Source of the DNA: Kocuria tytonicola
Lineage (GTDB): Bacteria > Actinomycetota > Actinomycetes > Actinomycetales > Micrococcaceae
Length of the DNA: 44,775 bases
NCBI RefSeq assembly: GCF_003687455.1
Contig: NZ_PHOA01000007.1
Location: 1-44,775, forward strand
Direction of reading: 5' to 3'
Below the pieces are notes generated by a model that searched no databases, was not told the DNA's origin, and saw only the letters and a list, made by a program, of their open reading frames with translations. Shown here one piece after another: positions 17,299 to 25,649 of the stretch (the stretch's first letter is position 1; each line of letters begins with the position of its first letter). The position numbers were made by a program, and so were the translations under genes.

Positions 17299-17334
17299 GA
17301 CGGCGCCCGGTCACCGAAGCAACCGGGCGCCGTC
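17299..17334 (-). terminator. Strong hairpin terminator behind the APC permease gene
   Basis: A perfect 13-base stem (GACGGCGCCCGGT paired with ACCGGGCGCCGTC) with a 10-base loop lies 40 bases beyond the permease stop and just upstream of the S4 gene. There is no T-run. Confidence 0.75.
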
Positions 17335-17373
17335 GGACAGTGCTGCGCCTGTCACGGCACCGTTCGTGCGGGA

Positions 17374-18891
17374 TCAGTCCAGGACCGGCAGCTCCGTGGT
17401 CTCGAAGCTCTCCCGGAAGAAGGACCTGTTGCGGAAGTACTGGGTCAGCATGACCACCGCCCCCAGCAGCAGAATCCCGGCGCCGAGCACGAACACCAGA
17501 CCCACCCCGCCGATCTGCGACCCGGATCCGTAGTCGGGGTCCATGGAGTCCACCGAGGTCTGCACGAAGAACACCAGCAGCAGGACCCCGCCGATCAGCG
17601 GCGCCGCCAGATTCACCAGGAAGCTCTTGAACGAACGGAACCACGAGCGGCGGAAGTACCAGACGCAGGCCAGAGCAGTCACGCCGTAGTAGAAGCACAC
17701 CATCATGCCCAGGGCAGTGATGGTGTCCCACAGGACGTCCTCGCTCACGATCCGCATGAACGTGTAGAACACGGAGGAAACCACGGCCGCGGCCACCGTG
17801 GCGTAGCCCGGGGACTGGAAGCGCGGGGTGATCCGCGCGAACTGCCGGGGCAGAGCCCCGTAGTACCCCATGGCCAGCAGGGTGCGGGCCGGGGAGACGA
17901 ACGTGGACTGCAGGGAGGCCGCGGAGGAGGAGAGCACCGCGAGGGACAGCATGATCGCGGCCGGACCCATCACGGGCCCCGCGAGCGCGGCGAACACGTT
18001 CTCCTGGATGTCCGGGTTGTTGAGCCCGGTTCCGGTGTCCGAGAGGCCGGCGAAGCTCATTACGGACACCCCGATCAGCAGGTAGAGCACCACGATGGAG
18101 AAGATGGTGGCCAGCGCCGCACGCCCGGGCGTGGTGGAGGACCCCTCGGTCTCCTCGTTGATGGTGAGCACCACGTCCCAGCCCCAGTAGATGAACACGG
18201 AGAGGGACACCCCGGCCGCGAAGGCGGAGAAGGAGCTCACGCCCAGGGGGTTGAACCACTCGGGGTCGATGTGCAGCCCACCCTCGGCGGTGCCGTTGGC
18301 CACGTGCACCAGGGCGGCCACGGAGAACCACACCAGCACGACCAGCTGGAACGCCACCAGCACGTACTGCACCTTCTTGGTGGTCTCCATCCCGCGGTAG
18401 GAGATCCAGCAGGCCAGCGCCATGAAGACCAGGCAGGTCCCCACGTTCACCAGCGTGCTGTCCGCCAGGTCCGCGAGCTCGGGTCTGCCCGTGACCTGGG
18501 CGAGGAGCAGGTAGAAGAACTCCACCGCGATCCCTGCCAGGTTGGACAGCACCAGGATGGTTGCCGCCAGCAGACCCCACCCGCCCATCCAGCCGAGCCA
18601 CGGCCCGAAGGCCTTGGACGTCCACGTGAAGGTGGTGCCGGAGTCCGGCATGGCCCGGTTGAGCTGGCGGTAGCCCACGGCCACCAGGAGCATGGGCACG
18701 AAACCCACCAGGAAGATCGCGGGCAGATGGGTGCCCACGGCCGCGGCGGTGGGTCCCAGCGCGCCGGAGAGGGTGTAGGCCGGCGCGATGCAGGACATCC
18801 CGATCACCACCGCGCCCAGCAGTCCCACGGACCCGGAGCTCAGCCCCTTGCCCTCGCCCTGCTCGTTCTCCGTGTTCGCCGTGCTGCTCAT
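17374..18891 (-). CDS. APC family amino-acid/polyamine permease
   Basis: 505 residues with about twelve to fourteen helices. The first helix, LLGAVVIGMSCIAPAYTLSGAL (about 24-45), and GTTFTWTSKAFGPWLGWMGGW (about 85-105) are typical of the amino acid-polyamine-organocation superfamily, as is the later INEETEGSSTTPGRAA. Its ATG overlaps the stop of a universal stress protein gene (ATGA), which itself follows putrescine oxidase, so uptake of putrescine, GABA or a related amine is the likely role; this is inferred from context. AGGAGG lies 4 bases before the start, so it does not depend wholly on coupling to the frameshifted gene upstream. The transcript ends at the 17299-17334 hairpin. Confidence 0.85.
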   Translation of the reverse strand: MSSTANTENEQGEGKGLSSGSVGLLGAVVIGMSCIAPAYTLSGALGPTAAAVGTHLPAIFLVGFVPMLLVAVGYRQLNRAMPDSGTTFTWTSKAFGPWLGWMGGWGLLAATILVLSNLAGIAVEFFYLLLAQVTGRPELADLADSTLVNVGTCLVFMALACWISYRGMETTKKVQYVLVAFQLVVLVWFSVAALVHVANGTAEGGLHIDPEWFNPLGVSSFSAFAAGVSLSVFIYWGWDVVLTINEETEGSSTTPGRAALATIFSIVVLYLLIGVSVMSFAGLSDTGTGLNNPDIQENVFAALAGPVMGPAAIMLSLAVLSSSAASLQSTFVSPARTLLAMGYYGALPRQFARITPRFQSPGYATVAAAVVSSVFYTFMRIVSEDVLWDTITALGMMVCFYYGVTALACVWYFRRSWFRSFKSFLVNLAAPLIGGVLLLVFFVQTSVDSMDPDYGSGSQIGGVGLVFVLGAGILLLGAVVMLTQYFRNRSFFRESFETTELPVLD

Positions 18892-19747
18892 GCGTCCTCC
18901 TGGGTGGTGTCCGCCGCCGGGGGCAGCACGATCATGGGGACCGGCAGGTGCCGCAGCACGCGTGCCGCGGTGGTCCCCAGGAAGATCTGACGGTGCTGCG
19001 CGAGCCGCGAGGACCCCACGAACAGGACGGAGCCGGGTACCCAGTCCATGTCCGTGACCGTGCGCTTGAGGTTCTTGCCGGTGGCCACGTGCACACTCAC
19101 CGGGTGCTCGGAGGACACACTGCGCGCGGCGTCCCGGAGCATCTGCTCCGTGGCGGCCACCGCGGGCCCCGGGTCCTCCTTGAGCTGGTCCAGCGGCAGC
19201 AGGTTGAGCAGCACCAGATCCTGTCCGCCCCGCGCCACCGCCTGCTGCGACTCCCGCAGGATCTGCTGCGCACCGCGGCGGGCCCCCACGCCGGCGTAGA
19301 GCCGGGTCACGGGTTCCTCCCCGCGGTACCCCCGGGGCGCCAGGGCCACGGGCACGGGGGCGCGGTGCAGCAGGGTGTCCGCCACGGGACCCACGGAGAA
19401 CTTCGCCGTGTACTTCCCGGCGGCGGCTCCCACCACGAGCAGACCGGCGTGGAACTCGTCCACCGCTGCCACGAGACCCTCTGCCACGGAGGGCGAGGTG
19501 CGCACGTGGGTCCCCGCGGTGACGTCCTGCGGCACGAGCTTCGCGGCGTCGCGGAGCCAGGACGCGGCCTGGTCCCGCATCATGGGGGTGATGTCCCCAC
19601 CGGCGGGGAGGCGGCGCTGAAGGGGTCGTCGGTGCGGACCACGCACACGATCTCCAGCTCCGCCCGGAACGCGCGGGCCAGGGCCACACCCAGGCGCACC
19701 GCGTCCCGGCTGCGCTTGTCCGCGCCGTAGCCCACCACGTAGCGCAT
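18888..19747 (-). pseudogene. Tandem-domain universal stress protein, interrupted by a single-base frameshift
   Basis: Two reading frames together spell one tandem UspA protein. The first, from the ATG at 19747, reads MRYVVGYGADKRSRDAVRLG to TDDPFSAASPPVG and then stops at 19580. The second frame continues with DITPMMRDQAASWLRD and runs to 18888. The switch falls at a run of four G on the coding strand (plus-strand C run 19595-19598); one extra G would restore a 286-residue protein, close to the other two tandem stress proteins here. The second domain keeps GSSRLAQHRQIFLGT, an ATP-binding signature; the first is divergent. The stop overlaps the permease start. This may be a sequencing error, a true null mutation or slippage at the G run. 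Confidence 0.8.
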
Positions 19748-19809
19748 CACGGGTGCGCCTTCCTGCCCTCGGGGCGCGGCCGGGGCTCCGGCGTCCGACG
19801 CCGCCCGGG

Positions 19810-21270
19810 TCACCCCGCGCTCCGCTCGTCCAGGATCTGGGAGGCGGCGAGCGCGCCCTGGCGCAGTGCGCCGTCCACGTGCTGGTAGCCCTCCGCGGCG
19901 AGGTCCGAGCAGGCCCAGCGGATGGGGCCCACGGGCTCGGACTGGATGGCGCCGTAGCGGTGCAGACCGCCCAGGTCGTAGGAGGCCGCGTACGCGCCGC
20001 GGGTCCACTCCTCGGAGCCGAAGTCGGACTCGTAGTAGACCACCGGGTTCTTGGCCTCCTCGCCGAAGTAGTGGGAGAGGGACTCCAGGACGAGCCGCTT
20101 GCGCTCCTCCGCGGGCAGGCGGAAGACCTCGTCCGCCTTCTCGTCCGAGACGAAGCCCACCAGGGTGCCGCGCTCGTCCTCGTGGTTGGTGTTGTCGTAG
20201 ACCTCCTGCGAGAGCTCGCCCGCGCCGAAGCCGGTGCCGGACAGTCCCTTCTCGCGCCAGAACGGGGTCTCGTACACGGCGTGGATCTTGATCACGATGC
20301 CCAGCGACTGGTGCTGGTGCATCTGGTGCTGCGCGCGGGGCAGGGGCGGTTCGAAGGAGATCCGGGAGTAGAGGTTCGGCGGGACCGCCACCACCACGTC
20401 CTTGGCCTTGACGGTCACGCGGTCGGAGAGCACGCGCACCGTGAAGTCGGGATCGTGCTCCTCGTAGGTCTCGCCCTCGCCGGCCCACTGGATGGTGCGC
20501 ACCGGGGAGTTCAGGAACACGGTGGCGTCCGAGCCGCCGGTGAGCACATCCGTGCCGCGGTCCACGCCCAGCTGCTCGGCCATGGTCACGGAGACGGACT
20601 GCATCCCGCCCACCACGCGGCGGTCCAGGATGAAGTCCTCGTCCACCAGGTTGGAGAAGGAGCCCGCGGAGGCGGCCATGAGCACGGCCTGCAGGGCGGA
20701 GAACGCGTGGGAGGGCTTGGTGAGCATGCCCCCGGCGATGAAGATGCCGATGTTGTTGCACGCCTCCTCGTCGTCCGAGTTCTGGCGCAGCCAGTCCCGG
20801 AAGGAGACGGTGTCCAGCTCCCGAGCCTTGGGGTGGGCCCACGGCTCCGTGGCGCCGATCTCGGCGACGAGGTCGTCCATGATCCGGATCAGGCGGTCCA
20901 TCTCCTGCTCGGTCCGCTCCCCGGCGGGGAACATGTGGCCGTCGTAGAGGTGGCGGGTGCCGTCCGGGGCGATGTACACGGCCTTGCCCTCGCGGTAGCG
21001 CTCGAAGGTGCTCAGGCCCAGCTCGTCCACCAGGGACAGCAGCTCGGTCTGGTCCGGGGAGATCCACTGGCCGCCGATCTCCAGGAAGGCGCCGTCAATG
21101 GTGTTGGACCACGTGCGCCCACCCACGCGGTCGCGGGCCTCCAGCACGGCCACGGACTTCCCGGCCTGGGTCAGGCGGCGGGCGGCCATGAGACCGGCCG
21201 GGCCGGCGCCCACGACCACGACGTCGCGCTCGACGGCCTGCGGGGATCCTACGGTTCGCTGCTCGGACAT
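19810..21270 (-). CDS. puo: Putrescine oxidase, flavin-dependent amine oxidase
   Basis: FAD enzyme of 486 residues that would oxidise putrescine to 4-aminobutanal with release of ammonia and H2O2. The dinucleotide-binding motif GAGPAG is at 21-26, followed by LEARDRVGGRTW; the C-terminal FAD segment is SDLAAEGYQHVDGALRQG. Stretches such as RQNSDDEEACNNIGIFIAGG and QHQMHQHQSLGIVIKIHAVY are, from memory, nearly those of Micrococcus rubens / Kocuria rosea putrescine oxidase, far closer than generic amine oxidases. It carries an insertion of roughly fifteen residues near WAGEGETYEEHDPD and a longer N-terminus. The ATG at 21270 has AAAGGA 6 bases upstream. Neighbours (permease, aldehyde dehydrogenase, TetR regulator) support the pathway. 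Confidence 0.9.
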   Translation of the reverse strand: MSEQRTVGSPQAVERDVVVVGAGPAGLMAARRLTQAGKSVAVLEARDRVGGRTWSNTIDGAFLEIGGQWISPDQTELLSLVDELGLSTFERYREGKAVYIAPDGTRHLYDGHMFPAGERTEQEMDRLIRIMDDLVAEIGATEPWAHPKARELDTVSFRDWLRQNSDDEEACNNIGIFIAGGMLTKPSHAFSALQAVLMAASAGSFSNLVDEDFILDRRVVGGMQSVSVTMAEQLGVDRGTDVLTGGSDATVFLNSPVRTIQWAGEGETYEEHDPDFTVRVLSDRVTVKAKDVVVAVPPNLYSRISFEPPLPRAQHQMHQHQSLGIVIKIHAVYETPFWREKGLSGTGFGAGELSQEVYDNTNHEDERGTLVGFVSDEKADEVFRLPAEERKRLVLESLSHYFGEEAKNPVVYYESDFGSEEWTRGAYAASYDLGGLHRYGAIQSEPVGPIRWACSDLAAEGYQHVDGALRQGALAASQILDERSAG

Positions 21271-21316
21271 GGGATTTCCTTTCGAGAAATTGTGAAGGGT
21301 GTTCATTTTGTGGTCG

Positions 21317-21335
21317 TGTGCCGCGTTCCGGCACA
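21317..21335. promoter_or_regulatory. Candidate operator between puo and the TetR gene
   Basis: A perfect inverted repeat, TGTGCCGCGTTCCGGCACA (7-base arms, 5-base spacer), lies in the divergent gap, 47 bases from the puo ATG and 49 bases before the regulator start. Size and symmetry suit a TetR dimer. Binding is inferred from position only. Confidence 0.5.
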
Positions 21336-21383
21336 TCTACTGTGGAGTCCGTGGGAGGCAGACGGCAGCGAGGAGGAGGTCCG

Positions 21384-22076
21384 GTGGAGCAGGAACGCCC
21401 CGTGCGCCGTCGTGGGAGGCCGCGCAGCCCGGTGCTGACGCAGCGCAAGATCGCGAACGCCGCCCTGTCCCTGATCCAGGACCGCGGCTACCGCGGCCTG
21501 ACGATGTCCGCGCTGGCGCAGCGCCTGGGCGTCTCCGCCTCTGCTCTCTACAACCACGTGGGCTCCAAACGGGACATCATGATCCTGGTCCAGGACCGGG
21601 TGAACAGGGAGATCGACTGCTCCGCCTTCGGGACGGAGGACTGGGACGTGGCCCTGGCACGCTGGGCCCGCTCCTACCGGGACGTCTACGCCCGCAACAT
21701 CCCCCTGATCCCCGTGATGGCGGTGCTGCCGGTGGCAAATTCCCCGCACACGCTGAGGATGTACGAGAGGGTCACCGCGGGTCTGGTGGCGGCCGGGTGG
21801 CCGGAGTCCAGGGTGGTCAGTGCGGTGACGGCCGTGGAGTCTCTGGTCTTCGGATCGGCCTACGATGCCACGGCTCCCGATGACATCTTCGACCCCGGGG
21901 ACCTCGACGACGTCGCACCAGTGTTTTCGTCGGCCGTGGCACGGCGGAACCTGTCGCTCGCGGTCGACGACGACGCCGCGGAGGGAAGCCGCGCAGCGGA
22001 CGCGGCCTTCGACCTCGGCCTGCGCTGCCTCCTCGCCGGGTTCCGTCAGGAGCTGGCGGTCCTGCGCCAGGCCTGA
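21384..22076 (+). CDS. TetR family transcriptional regulator
   Basis: 230 residues. The helix-turn-helix lies at about 39-60 (LTMSALAQRLGVSASALYNH), followed by VGSKRDIM, the usual TetR N-terminal domain, and a longer C-terminal ligand-binding domain. Placed between putrescine oxidase and the aldehyde dehydrogenase and divergent from the oxidase, it is the natural candidate to repress them and itself, with a polyamine or aldehyde as inducer; this is inference. The GTG at 21384 is chosen because GAGGAGGAGG lies just upstream and the sequence becomes family-like there; an upstream GTG at 21318 would place the candidate operator inside the gene. A copy of the dispersed element encodes Asp-Asp-Ala-Ala at 196-199. 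It ends 15 bases from the convergent dehydrogenase gene. Confidence 0.87.
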   Translation: MEQERPVRRRGRPRSPVLTQRKIANAALSLIQDRGYRGLTMSALAQRLGVSASALYNHVGSKRDIMILVQDRVNREIDCSAFGTEDWDVALARWARSYRDVYARNIPLIPVMAVLPVANSPHTLRMYERVTAGLVAAGWPESRVVSAVTAVESLVFGSAYDATAPDDIFDPGDLDDVAPVFSSAVARRNLSLAVDDDAAEGSRAADAAFDLGLRCLLAGFRQELAVLRQA

Positions 22077-22091
22077 CGCAGGACCCGCACC

Positions 22092-23525
22092 TCAGACCTC
22101 GAGGGAGTGCATCACGTGCTTCACCCGGGTGTACTCCTCCACGGAGTACAGGGAGAGGTCCTTGCCGTAGCCGGAGTGCTTGAAACCGCCGTGGGGCATC
22201 TCCGAGACGAGCAGCATGTGGGTGTTGACCCACACGCAGCCGAAGTCCAGGTCCCGGCTGACCCTCATGGCCGTGCCGTGGTCGGACGTCCACACGCTGG
22301 AGGCCAGCGCGTAGAGGACGTCGTTCGCGAGCTCCACCGCCTCCTCCTCCGAGCTGAACGTCTGGACCGTGAGCACGGGTCCGAAGGTCTCCTCCTGCAC
22401 GAGGGCGTCGTCCTGGTGCATGCCCGTGATCACGGTGGGCTCCACGAAGAAGCCGTCCGTGCCCTCCACCGGCTTGCCCCCGGCCACCACGGTCGCGTGT
22501 GCCGGGATGTTCTCGAGCTTCGTGCGGACGTCCTCGAAGTGACGGACGTTGTTCAGCGGGCCGAAGTCGTTCTTGGACTCGTCCTCGTTGCCCGTGACCG
22601 TCTTCTCGGCCTGCTCCGCGAGCAGCTTCACGAACTTCTCCTCGACGCTCTTCTCCACGAGGATGCGCGTGACCGCGGTGCAGTCCTGGCCGGCGTTGAA
22701 CGTGCCGTACTGGACGAGCTGCTCGGCGGCGCGTTCGAGGTCCGCGTCGGCGAAGACGATGGCGGGCGCCTTGCCACCGAGCTCCAGGTGGGTGCGCTTG
22801 AGTCCCTGGGCGGCGCTGCGGGCGACGGCCTGTCCCGCCCGCACCGAGCCGGTGATGGAGACCATCCCGGGCACGTGGTGCGTGGTGAGCAGCTCACCGG
22901 TCGCGGCGCTGCCGAGCACCACGTTGAGGACGCCCGGGGGCAGGATCTCACCGGCGATGCGGGCCAGCACGAGCGTGGACTCGGGCGTGGTGTCACTCGG
23001 CTTGAGCACGATGGTGTTGCCGGCCGCGAGTGCGGGGCCGATCTTCCAGATGCCCATCAGCAGGGGGTAGTTCCAGGGTGCGACCTGCGCGACGACACCT
23101 ACCGGCTCGCGGCGGACGTACGAGGTGTGCTCGGACATGTACTCCGTGGCGGCGCGGCCCTCGAGCGTGCGGGCGGCACCGGCGAAGAAGCGGAGGTTGT
23201 CCACACCGGCGTCGACCTCTTCCGAGCCGATCTGCGCCTTGGGCTGGCCCGTGTTGCGGTGCTGCGCCTCGACGATCTCGCCCTTGTGCTCCTGCAGGGC
23301 GTCCGCAAGCTTAAGCAGGGCTTCCTGGCGCTCCCCCGGCGTGGCCCTGTTCCAGGTCTTGGCGGCCGCGGCGGCGGCCTCGAAGGCGGCGTCGACGTCC
23401 TGCTCGTCCGAGACGGGCGAGGTGGCGACGACCTTCCCGTCGGACGGGTTGACGATCTCGATGGTCTCCTGACCGTGGGCGGCCACGAACCGCCCGTTGA
23501 TGTAGTTCTGCAGCGTCTCGGCCAT
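22092..23525 (-). CDS. Gamma-aminobutyraldehyde dehydrogenase (aldehyde dehydrogenase family)
   Basis: NAD-dependent enzyme of 477 residues, predicted to oxidise 4-aminobutanal to GABA, the step after putrescine oxidase. Catalytic Cys282 lies in FNAGQDCTAVTR, the general base Glu248 in LELGGKAP, Asn152 in APWNYP, and the cofactor loop in ITGSVRAGQAVA. The C-terminal HSGYGKDLSLYSVEEYTRVK is the hallmark of the PatD/YdcW group rather than of generic dehydrogenases. The ATG at 23525 has AAGGAG 6 bases upstream. It is on the same strand as putrescine oxidase but separated from it by the TetR gene, so it must have its own promoter, probably in the AT-rich patch near 23600-23640. Confidence 0.9.
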   Translation of the reverse strand: MAETLQNYINGRFVAAHGQETIEIVNPSDGKVVATSPVSDEQDVDAAFEAAAAAAKTWNRATPGERQEALLKLADALQEHKGEIVEAQHRNTGQPKAQIGSEEVDAGVDNLRFFAGAARTLEGRAATEYMSEHTSYVRREPVGVVAQVAPWNYPLLMGIWKIGPALAAGNTIVLKPSDTTPESTLVLARIAGEILPPGVLNVVLGSAATGELLTTHHVPGMVSITGSVRAGQAVARSAAQGLKRTHLELGGKAPAIVFADADLERAAEQLVQYGTFNAGQDCTAVTRILVEKSVEEKFVKLLAEQAEKTVTGNEDESKNDFGPLNNVRHFEDVRTKLENIPAHATVVAGGKPVEGTDGFFVEPTVITGMHQDDALVQEETFGPVLTVQTFSSEEEAVELANDVLYALASSVWTSDHGTAMRVSRDLDFGCVWVNTHMLLVSEMPHGGFKHSGYGKDLSLYSVEEYTRVKHVMHSLEV

Positions 23526-23600
23526 GGGTGTCTCCTTACCCGAACGGGGGATCGACGGAACGCTCGGCCCGTGGTGATCCCGGGCCGCGCCAGTCGCCTG

Positions 23601-23640
23601 TAGTCTAGATCACTCTAAATGATCGTCATTCATTTATAAA
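23601..23640 (-). promoter_or_regulatory. AT-rich promoter patch with palindrome upstream of the dehydrogenase gene
   Basis: A sharply AT-rich stretch in GC-rich DNA. On the minus strand TAGACT (complement near 23601-23606) fits a -10 box. An inverted repeat AATGATCGTCATT (5-base arms, 3-base centre, 23618-23630) covers the expected -35 zone and could be an operator. Its sequence differs from the palindrome before puo, so a shared regulator is not evident. Confidence 0.45.
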
Positions 23641-23702
23641 CCCCTCGGAGAACTGTTGCGCACGGGGTCACCGGTGCCGGTGGCTGCGCCGGTTCCGTGG
23701 TC

Positions 23703-23942
23703 ATGGCGGACAAGACCCCCAAGGTCGTGGCCCACGACCACACGACCTCCGCCCACGCGAGCTGCGTGCACAAGAACATCGCCGCGTACCTGGGCGGCGC
23801 CCACACCACTGGCACGCGCTCCGTGCTGGGCGGACCCATCCTCGACGCCGCCCGCCGCCTCGTGGACGACGGCCCGGGCGAGCGCGACTCCGCCGTCTTC
23901 CCGCAGTGGGTGGCCGATCAGGACCAGCACCCGAGGATCTGA
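23703..23942 (+). CDS. Small hypothetical protein upstream of the AhpD-like gene
   Basis: 79 residues that I do not recognise. Third codon positions are almost all G or C, and the composition is balanced (MADKTPKVVAHDHTTSAHAS, then CVHKNIAAYLGG, ending DQDQHPRI), which supports a real gene rather than a chance frame. It is rich in His with a single Cys and has no membrane segment or signal peptide. An in-frame GTG at 23697 is an alternative start; neither has a clear ribosome site. It ends 4 bases before the AhpD-like gene, so the two are probably cotranscribed, along with the pirin gene. A redox or metal role would be only a guess. Confidence 0.55.
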   Translation: MADKTPKVVAHDHTTSAHASCVHKNIAAYLGGAHTTGTRSVLGGPILDAARRLVDDGPGERDSAVFPQWVADQDQHPRI

Positions 23943-23946
23943 CATC

Positions 23947-24444
23947 ATGCCGGGTATGAGCGCCGACACCCCCCAGGATCCACTGCACTTCTACCTGGAC
24001 AAGTCCAACCCCGCGGCGTGGAAGGCCATCGGGGCGCTCTCCGACGCCGCCACGGAGCAGGCGCAGCAGGCTGGACTGGACCCGCAGCTCGTGGAGCTCG
24101 TGATGCTGCGCGTGTCCCAGATCAACGGCTGCTCGTACTGCCTGGACGTGCACACCAGGCGCGCCGTCAAGGCCGGTGTGAGCGACCAGCGCCGCGGGCT
24201 GCTCCCCACGTGGGAGGACGCCGCCGTGTACTCGGAGCAGGAGAAGGCAGCTCTCGCCCTGGCGGAGACCGTCACCCGGCTGCCCGACCCCGAGGACCGC
24301 GACGCGTGCCAGGTGGTGAGCCACGGGGTGCTGACGGACGAGCAGTACTCCGCGGTGCAGTGGCTCGCCATCACCATCAACACGACCAACCGCATCTCCA
24401 TCATGTCGCACCACCCGGTCCGCCGTGAGAAGGACAGGTCATGA
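23947..24444 (+). CDS. AhpD-like carboxymuconolactone decarboxylase family protein
   Basis: 165 residues of the CMD/AhpD fold. The redox motif C-x2-C-x3-H is intact as NGCSYCLDVH (Cys62, Cys65, His69), which points to a peroxidase-type thiol activity rather than decarboxylation. The segment LDPQLVELVMLRVSQINGC is the standard helix leading to the motif. The ATG at 23947 has GAGG 10 bases upstream; ATG at 23956 is an alternative. The stop overlaps the pirin start as ATGA. A cytoplasmic antioxidant or carbonyl-detoxifying role beside an H2O2-producing amine oxidase is attractive but unproven. Confidence 0.85.
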   Translation: MPGMSADTPQDPLHFYLDKSNPAAWKAIGALSDAATEQAQQAGLDPQLVELVMLRVSQINGCSYCLDVHTRRAVKAGVSDQRRGLLPTWEDAAVYSEQEKAALALAETVTRLPDPEDRDACQVVSHGVLTDEQYSAVQWLAITINTTNRISIMSHHPVRREKDRS

Positions 24445-25565
24445 CCAACCCCGAGAAGAACCCGCAGCCCACGGTGTGCACCAACCACCCGGACCGCTCC
24501 GCGTCCGGAACCGGACTGAGCAACGGGGTCACGGTGGTGGCCGGGGAGAACGGGCCCGTGGAGCTGCTGCACCCGCGCGCCGTCCCCCTGGGCGGCCCGC
24601 GCGGCATGACGGTCCAGCGCACCCTGCCCCAGAAGGCCCGTTCGCTGATCGGCGCGTGGTGCTTCCTGGACGCCTACGGCCCGGATGACGTCGCCGCGAC
24701 CGGCGGCATGAAGGTCGCCCGCCACCCGCACACGGGCCTGGCCACGGTGTCGTGGCTGTTCGAGGGGCACATCGACCACATCGACTCCGCCGGCAACTGG
24801 GCCACGGTCCGCCCGGGCGAGGTGGACCTCATGAACGCCGGGCGCGGGATCACCCACTCCGAGTTCTCCACGCAGGACACCACCGTGCTGCACGGCGTGC
24901 AGCTCTGGTACGCGTTCCCTGAAGCGGACCGTTTCGGTGAGCCGAGCCTCGACAGCCACCGGCCGGAGCTCGTCACCGGGAAGGGTTTCTCCGCCCGGGT
25001 CTTCCTGGGATCGCTGCTCGGGGTGACCTCCCCGGTGGCCACCCGCCTGCCGCTGACCGGCGTGGAGCTGCACCTGGAGCCGGGAGCCTCCCTGGAGGTC
25101 GACGTCCCCGCGGACCACGAGCACGGGCTGCTGCGCGTCACCGGCCCCCTCGCGCTCGACGGCGTGGAGATCCCCCGGCACGCGATCGCCTACACCGCCC
25201 CCGGGCGCACCACTCTGCGGATCACCGCCGGTGACGAGCCCGCCCTGGCCGTGCTGATCGGAGGGCAGCCGCTCAACGAGCAGATCGTGATGTGGTGGAA
25301 CTTCGTGGGCCGCTCGCACGAGGAGATCGAGACCTGGCGGCGCACCTACATGGAAGAGATGGGCTTCACGGAACCCTCGGCGGACTCACCGCTGCCCGCG
25401 GGACGCGCGGGCACGGCCACGGGCGGCTTCGAGGTCGACGAGCTGCTCGGCAGCTCCTACGGGGACGGCCGCCCCTTCCCACAGTTCGGCACGTTCCCGC
25501 CGGGTCAGCCGGCTCCCCTGCCAGCCCCCGAACTCCCGAACACCACCTTGCGCGCGCGGGGGTGA
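24441..25565 (+). CDS. Pirin family protein
   Basis: 374 residues with the bicupin pirin architecture. The N-terminal cupin holds the metal-binding pattern: KVARHPHTGLATVSWLFEG (about 90-108), then GRGITHSEFS and an LHGVQLW strand. The C-terminal cupin is less conserved, followed by WWNFVGRSHEEIETWR, a typical pirin end motif. Pirins are iron-binding proteins; some have quercetinase activity and others affect metabolic enzymes or redox responses. The last ~55 residues (Gly/Pro-rich) extend beyond the usual length of about 300. It is translationally coupled to the AhpD-like gene, suggesting a shared oxidative-stress role. Confidence 0.88.
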   Translation: MTNPEKNPQPTVCTNHPDRSASGTGLSNGVTVVAGENGPVELLHPRAVPLGGPRGMTVQRTLPQKARSLIGAWCFLDAYGPDDVAATGGMKVARHPHTGLATVSWLFEGHIDHIDSAGNWATVRPGEVDLMNAGRGITHSEFSTQDTTVLHGVQLWYAFPEADRFGEPSLDSHRPELVTGKGFSARVFLGSLLGVTSPVATRLPLTGVELHLEPGASLEVDVPADHEHGLLRVTGPLALDGVEIPRHAIAYTAPGRTTLRITAGDEPALAVLIGGQPLNEQIVMWWNFVGRSHEEIETWRRTYMEEMGFTEPSADSPLPAGRAGTATGGFEVDELLGSSYGDGRPFPQFGTFPPGQPAPLPAPELPNTTLRARG

Positions 25566-25569
25566 GCGG

Positions 25570-25649
25570 GCGGCGTCGTCGGGCGAACCGCGCGGACGAC
25601 GACGCCGCACGCCCCCTCCTGCGCCGGCCGGGGCCGTGCGGCGTCGTCG
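25570..25649. repeat. Three copies of the dispersed element able to form alternative hairpins
   Basis: Exact copies lie at 25570-25580 (forward), 25598-25608 (reverse) and 25638-25648 (forward), starting 4 bases after the pirin stop. The first and second pair over 12 bases with a 15-base loop. The second and third pair over 14 bases (25597-25610 with 25636-25649) with a 25-base loop. The two hairpins exclude each other. A terminator role is likely by position; a switch would need more evidence. Confidence 0.65.

Noticed and set aside
21318-21383. Longer TetR regulator starting at GTG 21318
   Set aside because: The extension is low in complexity, lacks a ribosome site and covers the palindrome; GTG 21384 has GAGGAGGAGG upstream.
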